Positions 17,958-27,800 of a DNA stretch of 51,173 bases are shown in pieces. The stretch comes from Clostridia bacterium (lineage in GTDB: Bacteria; Bacillota; Clostridia; Oscillospirales; CAG-272). Below the pieces are notes generated by a model, which saw only the letters and a list, made by a program, of their open reading frames with translations, was not told where the DNA came from and ran no database searches. Within the stretch, counting starts at the first letter, position 1. Every line of letters starts with the position of its first letter. The stretch covers positions 1 through 51,173 of the forward strand of contig JAGAPL010000012.1 in assembly GCA_017623255.1 (NCBI GenBank), given 5' to 3'. The translations under genes were made by a program, and so were the position numbers.

Positions 17958-19127
17958 TTATTCCTTCCAGAATACAAGATTATCCCAGAAAGCATCCCAC
18001 TTTGCACTGAAGGAATTGTTTTCTTCATTTTCGTCAATTTCTTCATCAATCAAAGTGAAGTTCATATCCATACCTGCGTGTCCGCCGATGAGATCGTCGG
18101 TGCAGTCAGGATCATCACCTTCAAGCCAGATAACAACGGTGTATTTATGCGATTCCATTGGATCAACGCTTGTCACCGTGCCTCCTGCTACAGTGGTTGA
18201 GCTGAGAAAGCTATACGGAATCATTCTATAAAAATTGTTACCGTCCTTGCTTGTTATAAGCTGGAACTGAGCTTCAGGATCAGCTGCCCTATCGTACATA
18301 GGACAATTTAAATATCCGCGCGTATTGTCATTAAAATACGGCAGAGCCTCCTGAGTTCCATCCTCTCTCGGCTTAGCATAGAATTTCATTTTTCCGTCCT
18401 CAAAGATCATTATCCACGCCGCATCGGACATATCGTGACTCTCTGAGTTCAGATGGCAGGTCCAGTTATAGCTAACTGTTGACTCGCCTTCATTTCTGAT
18501 ATAAAAAGTGTAAGCAAAATATGTAGCTTCGTTATGCTGACCGTCAACGCTATCAACATCATCATGTATATCCGTGATAGAAACACAAGGAACATTTTCT
18601 GCCGCCTGAGCGAACAATCTCATAGTGGGATTTTCAAAACCCACCGTTTCGCTCAGAGAAAATCCCTCACGAAACATTGATTCACTCATATTGATAGTGA
18701 AGTGACCTTGCATTTGGGAGATCAACGATAATGCAAACAGCACAGCCATCAAAGCTGCCAGTGCGCCAAGCAATGCCCACAGCCATCTGCCATGGAGAAA
18801 CCACATAAGAAGGGGAAACCATTTGGTTTTATCAAAATAAAGACCAAGGCTTGATGCAATCAGCTCAAATTCCTTTTTGCTTTTAATTCCCTTTGCACGA
18901 AGCTCTTTTCGAAGCTTTTTTCTGCCTTGATTTATTTCGTTAACTTCCTCACGAGTGAGTTCTTCCCCACCGCGTGTTTTCTTAAACGGTCCCTTTTGTT
19001 TTGTTCTTTCGCCGTTTCCGGATTTTTGAACGGAAGCTTTCCACTTTTTAGGAGCGTTATCAACGCCCTTTTCGTCGATACCGACTTCTTCTACATTTTC
19101 GTTTGTCGGAATGTTCTTATCTTCCAT
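17958..19127 (-). CDS. Membrane-anchored WLEG-motif protein, possible fibre base
   Basis: 389 residues from ATG 19125-19127, only 3 nt after the stop of the HD-GYP/EAL gene, with a weak ribosome site; translation is probably coupled. It differs from its neighbours in having about 110 basic cytoplasmic residues before the TM segment (about 115-137) and no SipW-type boundary, so it is likely not cleaved and stays in the membrane. The outside part starts with a strand-rich segment and ends with WLEGDDPDCTD (from about Trp334), a G-rich turn and a last strand, as in the SipW-type proteins at 8305 and 14375, and then an acidic tail. This suggests a membrane-held relative of the fibre subunits, perhaps a nucleator or basal anchor. 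That role is inference; the motif match is direct. Confidence 0.82.
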   Translation of the reverse strand: MEDKNIPTNENVEEVGIDEKGVDNAPKKWKASVQKSGNGERTKQKGPFKKTRGGEELTREEVNEINQGRKKLRKELRAKGIKSKKEFELIASSLGLYFDKTKWFPLLMWFLHGRWLWALLGALAALMAVLFALSLISQMQGHFTINMSESMFREGFSLSETVGFENPTMRLFAQAAENVPCVSITDIHDDVDSVDGQHNEATYFAYTFYIRNEGESTVSYNWTCHLNSESHDMSDAAWIMIFEDGKMKFYAKPREDGTQEALPYFNDNTRGYLNCPMYDRAADPEAQFQLITSKDGNNFYRMIPYSFLSSTTVAGGTVTSVDPMESHKYTVVIWLEGDDPDCTDDLIGGHAGMDMNFTLIDEEIDENEENNSFSAKWDAFWDNLVFWKE

Positions 19128-19130
19128 ATT

Positions 19131-20597
19131 TTACTGTTGCTCTCTGAGCAAGCTATCGCGGATAAGTTCTTCCTCGCCTACAGGGGAGCCTGTAATAGAG
19201 CCGCTTGTTGCAACAACGCCGCATGCCATCTGCCATCTGAGCAGATCATCGGAATCGGCACCGCAACCAAGAACTGTGAATCCGTTTTCCTGCAGTTTTC
19301 TTATCATTTCAGCTGCTGCGGGATCAAGATTGAGCTCCGGAGCAAGGCGAACATATCTGAAGCCTATCTCTATAAGCTCTGCATAGTCAAGCTTTTCAGG
19401 ATGATATCCATCAAGAACGAGAGCAATTCCATTTCTGAGATATCTGCCAATGATCTCCTTATTCGCTTTATTTGCATTTATAAATGCATCTTCGGGAACT
19501 GTGATCATAAGCATTGACTTTTCAATCGGTTGATCATCGAAGAGCTGATTGAAACGCTGAAGCTGCGTGCCAACTGTATAAAAGCCGGGCATCATATTGA
19601 GCAGTATTCCGCGCGTTTCAAGCTTACAATTTTGCATACGGAACACGGTGTCTGCTGCTTCATACATAAAATAGAAAGCCATATCTGCTATCAATCCTGT
19701 ACGAACAAGCATTTCGTGAATGTCTGCAATTCCTTCGGTTTCGCCGGGTCTGTTTGCTATTGCGCCAAACCAAGGCGTTGCCTCATATGCAACAACACTT
19801 CCCTCTTTGTCACCGAACATCGCTTTATATGTCAGTCCCATTGGTCTGTCTGCGCGCTTGTCCACAAGGTGAACTGTCTTGGGAACAGTCATTGTATAGT
19901 GGATGTATTTATTATACACTGAACGGCACTTTGATTTTGCAGCCTCAAGAACTGCTATAAGCTCCGTTGACCAGTATATATCTTTTTGGGATAAGAGAAC
20001 ATCATAAGCATCATCAAAAGGCTTTTCAGATTTGGTTTCTGAGGCTAGTCTGTCAAGTTCCTTTGCGAGACCTACTATCTGAGCTATGGGGCTTATGTTG
20101 TTGCCCATCTTTCCTTCAGGATAGCCTGAGCCGTTCCAACGCTCCATATGCTGCTCACAGGATTCTCTTATCATGAGCCAAGGGATGTTTTTGGTGGCCG
20201 TTTCACCGCTTGCGTCGCCGCGGCGCTTTTCTCTCGCGCGCTGGCCGCGGCTCTGGAGAGCCGCGGTCAATGCACGACCGTCAGTGGTATATTTCTTATA
20301 AACTGCCACTTCTTCATCAGTAAAGTCGTCTCGCCAAAGCTGATAATCGGGAGGTACCAACGCTTTTCCAAGCTGATGGTAGAGTCCGCACTTATATGCA
20401 AGATCTCCATACTGACTCTTGATCTGCGCTGCGCCATCGGAATGGTTTTTACCAAAACCGTTTGAGCATGCCTGCAGGTAAAGCACCTGAGTATATGCTG
20501 CAACGCGGATTGACTGCTGGCGTACTACAACGACTAAGCCTCGAAATGCTTCATCCCAGGTTTCATATTCAACTTTTTTCCAGTTATTATCGTTCAA
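19131..20597 (-). CDS. Degenerate HD-GYP plus EAL domain protein, likely c-di-GMP sensor
   Basis: 488 residues; the frame starts at TTG 20595-20597 after GGGGTG. Residues about 60-220 follow the HD-GYP pattern: YHQLGK where HD-x-GK is expected (Asp replaced by Gln), and QHMERWNGSGYPEG, where the normal HHERWDGSGYP has lost one His. Residues about 255-478 follow the EAL order: YEATPW in place of EAL, LNMMPG, ITVPEDA, LDGYHP in place of DDFG, and GCGADSDD in place of AEGVE. Both domains have lost residues needed for metal binding and hydrolysis, so binding of c-di-GMP (or another ligand) rather than its degradation is expected. No TM segment. A GC-rich in-frame insertion lies at residues about 111-136. 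It sits directly upstream of the anchored WLEG protein, pointing to control of assembly. The domain calls are good; the sensing role is inferred. Confidence 0.82.
   Translation of the reverse strand: MNDNNWKKVEYETWDEAFRGLVVVVRQQSIRVAAYTQVLYLQACSNGFGKNHSDGAAQIKSQYGDLAYKCGLYHQLGKALVPPDYQLWRDDFTDEEVAVYKKYTTDGRALTAALQSRGQRAREKRRGDASGETATKNIPWLMIRESCEQHMERWNGSGYPEGKMGNNISPIAQIVGLAKELDRLASETKSEKPFDDAYDVLLSQKDIYWSTELIAVLEAAKSKCRSVYNKYIHYTMTVPKTVHLVDKRADRPMGLTYKAMFGDKEGSVVAYEATPWFGAIANRPGETEGIADIHEMLVRTGLIADMAFYFMYEAADTVFRMQNCKLETRGILLNMMPGFYTVGTQLQRFNQLFDDQPIEKSMLMITVPEDAFINANKANKEIIGRYLRNGIALVLDGYHPEKLDYAELIEIGFRYVRLAPELNLDPAAAEMIRKLQENGFTVLGCGADSDDLLRWQMACGVVATSGSITGSPVGEEELIRDSLLREQQ
20190..20268 (-). 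repeat. GC-rich palindromic in-frame insertion inside the HD-GYP domain
   Basis: About 78 nt, much richer in GC than its surroundings, with a perfect inverted repeat of two 10-nt arms (20245-20254 and 20257-20266). It encodes about 26 mostly basic residues (for example QSRGQRAREKRRGDASGE) exactly where canonical HD-GYP domains have a short loop before the IP-x-L helix. The frame is preserved. This looks like a small palindromic element that landed in a gene. Confidence 0.6.
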
Positions 20598-20629
20598 AAT
20601 AGCACCCCATAGTTATTTTGCTTTTTTAA

Positions 20630-21871
20630 TTATTCTGCGTCGTCGATATCGTAATCAACGAGAGGAGTATCGTCTGTCTGGTTCTTCTTGCGGCGTACTA
20701 CGAACACTACGATAAGTGCGATGAAGCCGAGGTTCAGAGCAAGGCTGATGAAGAACAGAACGGGCCATACATAGTGGATCTTGATGTTACAGTAGTCATC
20801 CTGAGGTTCAACCTCAACTTCTACTTCAACTTCCTTGATAACTGTTTCTGTTACAGAAAGTGAATTGATAAGATCCTCAATTTCGTCTACAAGAGCATTA
20901 AGCTGAGCAGCTGCTTCATCAATGGACTTCTGGTCATTTGATGTGAGAAGCTCTGTTGCGCTAACAAGTGCATCCATAAGCTTTGTTGCCTTGTTTGCTA
21001 CCCTGTTATCTTCAACGAATGTGTTTACTCTTTCAATTGCTGCTTCAAGTGCAGAATAGTCGATTGCAACAAGTGCATCAATTGCGCTGCTGAGCGCTAC
21101 TGCAGCGTCGTCAACAACGGACTGCTTATCGCTCTTGAGTGCTGCCTTTGCTGCAGCAAGTGCAGATTCAAGATTCTTCCAAGAATCTGCTGTGTATTTA
21201 GACTCTTCAAGGCCTTCAGCGTTACTGATCTGCTTCTTAAGGTCTGTATAATCTACGGAGCCGGAAGAAACAGGAGGCTTAGGCTCTGAGGGAGTGCCTG
21301 TGATGGGAGATGTTACAACAGGTGCTGTTGTTTCGGGAGCAGGAGCTGTTGTTTCGGGAACAGGAGCTGTTGTTTCAGGCGCGGGAGAAGGAAGGGGGGT
21401 GGGAACTGTTGTTTCAGGAGCGGGTGTTGTTTCGGGCGCCTTAACAACTACTTTCTTCTCTGTTGTGATCATTGCATCGTTTGATCCATCTGCACGTGCA
21501 ACTGAATAGTTGAATGTTACGTTGCAGGACTTCCCTGCTTCCGCTGTGCTCTTAAGATTTACTGTTACTTTAAGTGTATATGTACCCTCTGTTGCACCTG
21601 CATCAGAGAAAGCAAGTGTTGTGGGGTTAACGAATTCACTGGCAGAACCGTTAGGGAGAATAAACTTAAAGTCATAGCTTTCGATGATTCCATCAGTATC
21701 ATTTACTACGACATTGCCGTCGGCACCGTAACCTACAAAAGGAACTGTGAGGGTTACAGTGTCACCTGCTTCAGCATATGTCTCTGCACCTGCCGCAAAC
21801 GCGACAGGTACAGATGCAGCCAAAAGAAGCAAGGCTAATAAAGCTGCAAATATTCTTGAAATTTTATTCAT
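20630..21871 (-). CDS. FIVAR-domain cell-surface membrane protein
   Basis: 413 residues from ATG 21869-21871. Visible parts in order: a signal peptide (1-27, ending AFA-AG), an Ig-like beta domain (about 30-145), a proline/threonine linker with PETTAP repeats (146-205), two FIVAR-type three-helix modules (about 207-268 and 271-338), a TM segment (369-392) and a short cytoplasmic tail with RRKK followed by acidic residues. FIVAR modules occur in extracellular wall- and carbohydrate-binding proteins. The gene starts 22 nt after the giant dockerin protein ends and precedes the HD-GYP/EAL gene by 32 nt, so the three are probably one transcript. The tail could carry a signal to the cytoplasmic neighbours. 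A surface anchor or sensor is likely. Confidence 0.85.
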   Translation of the reverse strand: MNKISRIFAALLALLLLAASVPVAFAAGAETYAEAGDTVTLTVPFVGYGADGNVVVNDTDGIIESYDFKFILPNGSASEFVNPTTLAFSDAGATEGTYTLKVTVNLKSTAEAGKSCNVTFNYSVARADGSNDAMITTEKKVVVKAPETTPAPETTVPTPLPSPAPETTAPVPETTAPAPETTAPVVTSPITGTPSEPKPPVSSGSVDYTDLKKQISNAEGLEESKYTADSWKNLESALAAAKAALKSDKQSVVDDAAVALSSAIDALVAIDYSALEAAIERVNTFVEDNRVANKATKLMDALVSATELLTSNDQKSIDEAAAQLNALVDEIEDLINSLSVTETVIKEVEVEVEVEPQDDYCNIKIHYVWPVLFFISLALNLGFIALIVVFVVRRKKNQTDDTPLVDYDIDDAE

Positions 21872-21893
21872 TGTTCAATATACCTCACACTAT

Positions 21894-24800
21894 TTAAGCT
21901 TTACAGAAAGAATAATACTGGTCCATAAGCTCAATATTCTTCTTGCAGATCATGGATTTATCACCGGATCTTACCTGACCATCACCATTGATGTCAGCCG
22001 CAAGAATCTGATAATTTGTAGCTGTGTATGTGCCGATTGTGATCTGAGATGCAACAGATGCATCACCGGACTTAACCTGACCGTCGCCGTTCAAGTCACC
22101 AAGAACGATTATTGTCAACTTAAGTGTAGCAGACTCGCCTGCTGTGTTTGTAGCTGTCATTGTGATCTTCAGACCTGTGCCTACTCTGCCGGACTCATGA
22201 AGCTCATTATCAACTGTGATATCAACATAACCGTTAGCATCATTTTCAAATGTTGAAGCCTGAATCATAGCCTTGAATTCATCAAGTGTGATACCAAGAT
22301 AATGGAGATCAAGGAACAGAATGTTTTCTTCTGCACCCATCTTCACGTTATATCCGAAGAGATCTGCATGATTATTAAGTTTAACATCGCTTATTGCGGG
22401 CTTGCCAATAACAACGTGATCTGCATTTACAAACTTATCGAAGTCGAAGCCGGGAAGGTTCTGGAGCTTGTTAAGTTCAGCTTCAAGTTCGGGATCAACA
22501 ACGATACTGTAAGTTGTATCACCACTTACAGGGTCTGTTGTTGCTGTGATCTCTGCTACGATTGTATAAACAGCATCGCAGTTTTCACATTCGATTGTCA
22601 TTGTTGCTGTCATTGCTGTTATGTCAAATACCCAAGGATCGTCAACATTTACGATCTTGTTGAAGTTATGACCCTTAGCAGGAGCTGTTTCAGCTGTTGT
22701 TGTAGCTGTGTAAGTCTTGCCTTCGTACTCAGCTGTTGCTGTGTATGTTGTGATTTCTGCGTTTACACAGTCAGCATTTGTTGTTACTTCGCTTGTTACT
22801 GTTGCATCAAGTACAACTGTTTCGCCGCAAGCACACTTGATTGTTATTGTGCAAGTGCCATTGCCTGCGCCCCAAGTCTCAGAATCATAAACGAATGTAT
22901 GTCCTGTTGCAGCTTCGCCGGGTTCAACCTTTGTTTCGCCGCAAACTGTACATGTGTATGTCGTATAGCCATCCTCTGTGCATGTAGGAGCTGTTACAAC
23001 GCCTGCATCCCAAGTGTGACCAAGAGCATCAACAACTTCCTGAGCTACAATAATAGTACCACATACATCACAGTGGCTACCTTCTGTGAGACCTGTTGTT
23101 GTACATGTTGCTTCAACTGCTGCATCAACTACAGGTGTGTGTTCACCTGTTGCGGGAATAACTTTAGCTTCTCTTGAAAGCTCTGCGTTACATACAGTAC
23201 AGTAAACTACTTCATCGTAGGATCCGTCTGCTCCGCATGTTGCGCCTACTACGTTTTCCTGAACCGCTGTGCCGTGTGTATGTGCGCCTGTTGCGGGAAT
23301 AACCTTAGCTTCTCTTGAAAGCTCTGCATCACATACAGTACAGTAAACTACTTCATCGTAGGAGCCGTCTGCTCCGCATGTTGCGCTTACTACGTTTTCC
23401 TGAACTGCTGTGCCGGGTGTGTGTACGCCTGTTGCTGTACCGGGAGCAACTACAGTCTTTGTTACTGTATATGTTTCGCCTTCGTATTCAACAGAAGCAG
23501 TTACTTCTGCCTTTGCATCATCTACACAAGTAGGAGGAACAGGAACTATTGTAGAATTTACTACCTTAGTATCTTCAAATCCGCAACCTCTTGCGCAAGT
23601 GAATGTCATTGTGCATGTGCTGTAATCAGCTGCCCATACACAATTTGCTTCATCAAGCATATACTCGTGTCCGAGAGCAGGCTTAATAACCTGTGTGGAC
23701 TCGCCACAACCGTTACATACCTTATAAGCATCCCAGCCCTCGTCTGTACATGTAGGCTCCTGAGCGGGATAATCAACGTAATCATGGCCTTCAGAAGGAA
23801 TTACTTCCTTAAACTTAGCCTGATCTTCAGCAGAAACGGGAACCTGAACGCCCCAAACTTCTACGTACTCAACTGTTGCGTTGTACTCACCGTCTGTGAA
23901 ACAGTCGGGAGCGATCTTATTTGCTTCAACTGTGAATGTGTCCTCGAAAGGCTCGTCACATCTTTCACAAGTTGTTGTTACTGTGTATTCGAAGTATCCT
24001 TCGATTACTGTTGCTCTGAGAGCGAATGTAGATGTTGCAGGAACATATTCTACATTTGTGATCTTGAAGTTATCAAGATCAGGGTTATGACCGAGTTCGG
24101 GAAGAACTTCTGTCTTTGTATCGTAATGGTCAACGCCATTATATGTTGCCTTTGCTGTGTAAACCTTTTCTCCTGTTGTGCAGCAATCGGGATCAATTGT
24201 CTGCTCAGATGTTACAGTTACATCAACTGTGTCATTAAGATCACAATCAGTATTACTGCAAGTTACAGTCATAGTTTCACACTCATAGCCAACCCAGTTA
24301 AATGTGTAAACATAAGCGTGGCCTGTTGCTGCGAGAACATTAGTTTCTTCTTTGCCGCAGAGTTCACAAACGCGAACTTCTTCGCCATCTTCTGTGCAAT
24401 CAGGTTCTTTTGTTGTTGTCCAATCGCCCCATTTGTGACCATCGGGATCAACTGCAACCTTCTGAGTTTCTGTTCTGCCACATACAGAACATGCTCTTTC
24501 TTCTTCGCCCTCTTCTGTGCAAGTGGATTCTGTTGTTACTGTCCAGTCGCTCCAATCGTGATCCTCTGCTGTGTATACATACTCAGCATCGTCAGCGATA
24601 AGGTGGAGAGTTTCTTCGTCGGAAACTACTGCGCTGAGAGCAACATCAGAATCAACGGAAGCGCCATCTGCTGTGAGAACGAACTTATAATCGCCGAATG
24701 TTACGTTATTATTTGTTACAAGATCAACACTCTTAGAAACATTGATATCAGCTGTTGCTTCAACTGCTTCTACAACGATAACTGTGAAGCTTTCGCTTAC

Positions 24801-27800
24801 ATCAGCTTCAAGAGCTGCAAATGCATCGGAAAGTGTGTCGTACCAACCAACGAGCTTGCCTTCAGCGTCGTTAACTACGATTGCCTTTTCTTCAGGGAAC
24901 AGACGAACTGTTACGTTCACTTCTGTTACATCAACATTGTATGCTACAGAATAGCTTGAGTAGATATTCTTATTGCCTGTGAATGTCTTGCCCTTGGAGA
25001 AGCCATAGTACTTACCTTCTGCATCAGACTTCTTAACAGAACCAAGAGTTCTGCCGCTTTCTGTTACTGTTTCAAGGAGTTCTCTTGCTTCGAGCTGACG
25101 GAGGAGTGCTCCAACAACTTCGATTACAAGGGAATAACCCATTGCTTCATCACCGATTCTATCGATGATATCAGCCTCTGCATCAGCACTGAGCTTAAGG
25201 CTCTTAACCATAGCTGTGAACTTTTCGCCGCGAGCTACATTGCCGAGAGCATCGCAAAGCTGCTTAGCTGTTACAGAATCAAATGCCTTTTCAAGATAAG
25301 TGAGTGTATGATCAGCATAGTATGCATCAATTGCTTCAACAACATCTGCCTTGAGAGCAGCGTTGTCTGTGTTAGAAGCAAGAACAACTGCCATCATAAT
25401 TACATATCTTGCATCCTTTGTGAAGTCGAGTTCAACGGAACCTGCGTAAGCACCGTTTACTACGATTTCATCATTATCGTTACGAACGATATCTTCAAGA
25501 GTGAGCTCAGATTCAACTACTGCTGTGTCAGCAAGAGCACCGGCAATAATTGCAAGCTCATCCTTATAATCGCCATCAACTACTACGTTGATAACGTAAG
25601 TTTCTGTTTCATCAGAAGAAACGATATTAGCTGTGAGAGCATCATTTACAACGTCAAGCTCAAATACCCAAGGAGCAACAGTTGCTTCATAAGAAGCTAC
25701 CTTGCCGTCGCCTTCAAGAGCTGCCTGGAGAGCTGCAAAGTCTGTGAGATCTGCAACAACTGTATTGAAGAGATCTGCAAGCTCAGGAGCAGATACACAA
25801 GCAAGAACTTTATCAATTGCATTGTCAACTCTGTTTGTGCCTGCTACCAGGCCAATGATATCTTCAACATTAATATCATAAACCTGCTTGCCATCAACTG
25901 TAAGTGCAGCAACGTCATAGTTGTTTACAAGAAGATCAACTACAAAGTCGATACCTACAGATGCGATGCTCTTCTTATTGAGCATTTCCTTGAGATCGGA
26001 AGGAGTTGCATTAAGTGTGATTGTTACGTCGTTACCATCTACTGCAACGCTGAACAGCTTGTTATATACAAGGCCGTTTGCATCCTGAGCATAACCTGCC
26101 TTAAGGAATGCAGATACATCATGGCCGTACTTACCGCCAACAACTGTAGCAGAACCTGAAACTGCACCGTAAACAATACCGGAATCAGCATTATTACCTG
26201 TGCTGTCGGAAATAACTACTGTGTTATTAGCTGTGATATCGCCGAGTACCTTCTTACCGTTGAGGTCAAGAAGTGTCTTAGCATTGAATACGAGATCGCC
26301 TGCAACATCATCAAGAAGGATAATAGCTGCGGGGCCTACAAGCTTAGGAGCGTTTGCTACAAGCTCTTCTGCTGTGTAGATGTGAATAATATCCTTTGTT
26401 GCAGCCTTAAGGTCAACAAGGATAGCTGCGTATTCAACTTCTGTGTTTGTCAGCTTAGCGGAGAGAGTTACGTTTATACCGTCAATCTCTTCTTCAGCTG
26501 TCTTGTATTCTTTGATCAGTGTACCAAGGTCGATAGAAAGGTCTACGCCCATAGAAGCGATCATTTCATCAACCATACCCTGGAGTCTTGCTGTTACAGA
26601 ATTGATGCCTATATTATTAATAGGAAGGATATAGTTACCATTTGCATCAAAATATTCTGCATCTGTGTCATAAAGTTTAACAACTGCATTGTAGATCTTG
26701 CCATAAGTTGTGCCTGTAAGCTTGAAGTTCTGGCCAAGATTTGCAAGAGTTTTATCAATGTTAGCTGTTGTTATCTCACCGTTGAGAACAGGATCAAGAA
26801 CTGTGAGCAGATATGTGATTGCTACCTGATTATTGAGTTCATCAATATTGTCAAGGTTGATTTCGCCTACAGCAGAGAGAGCTGCTACATAGAGAGCATA
26901 AACCTGATCGGGCAGTGTGATCTCTGCGTTAGCCATACCGTTTTCGCATACTACGGAAACATAAGGAGACGCTGCTACAAGAGCCTTGCGGGCCTTCATT
27001 ATAAGATCTGTAGCTTCTGCGAGAGTGATATAGAAATCAATTTCAACAGCATCAGCTTCTGTTGCGCCGAAGGACATTGTTGTCTTGATTATCTGGCCGC
27101 CAAGCTTATCTACATCATACGCGCCGATAACATTGTAGCCATTGAGAGTCATATGATCAATGTTACCCTTTTCATCAACAACATCAATGATTGTCTGTGT
27201 GCCAACGCCGCTGTTCATAACAACGTCAACGATTGTCTGGAGTGAATACTGGCTGCCATCATAAAGCACGCCGTCACCCATACCGATGTAGCCATAGTTT
27301 GAACCGCCCATTACAAGACCCATAGCAAAGTTGCCAAGTCCTGTCTTAGCACCGTCCATTGAAGGAACGATGGGAAGAACAGCAGCATATTTGCCTTCTG
27401 CGTTCTTTGTAAGAACAGCCGCGCCCTTCATTGCATCAAAGAGTTCGATAAGTCTCTTTTCAACGAGGTTGATTTCTGTGCGAGTGATTACTACAGTGCC
27501 GTCTGCAAAGATTGCATCAAAATCAGCTCTGGGGAACTGGATCTTAACGCCTTCTGCGCCAACGTACTGTTCAAATGTCTTAGTTTCACCGTTCACTGTA
27601 TATGTATAGGAGTACACATAAGCAATATCGTTAGAAGATGTGCCGGGGAGTGTTACACCGTTGCCTGCTGTAGCATCGGTATATGTGAGTGTAACGTCTG
27701 CAGCACCTTCAATCTTAACTGTATACTTCTTAGCTGTCCATGTTTCAGAAATAACAGTTTCTGCGGAGATCATATCTCCAACAACAGGTGTTACAAATGT

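Noticed and set aside
23142-23423. CRISPR-like array
   Set aside because: The repeats are long, tandem, coding and in frame, with no spacers and no cas genes.
23421-24959. Plus-strand Cys-rich 512-residue frame
   Set aside because: Shadow of the giant gene's CxxC array; long antisense frames occur all along this biased gene.
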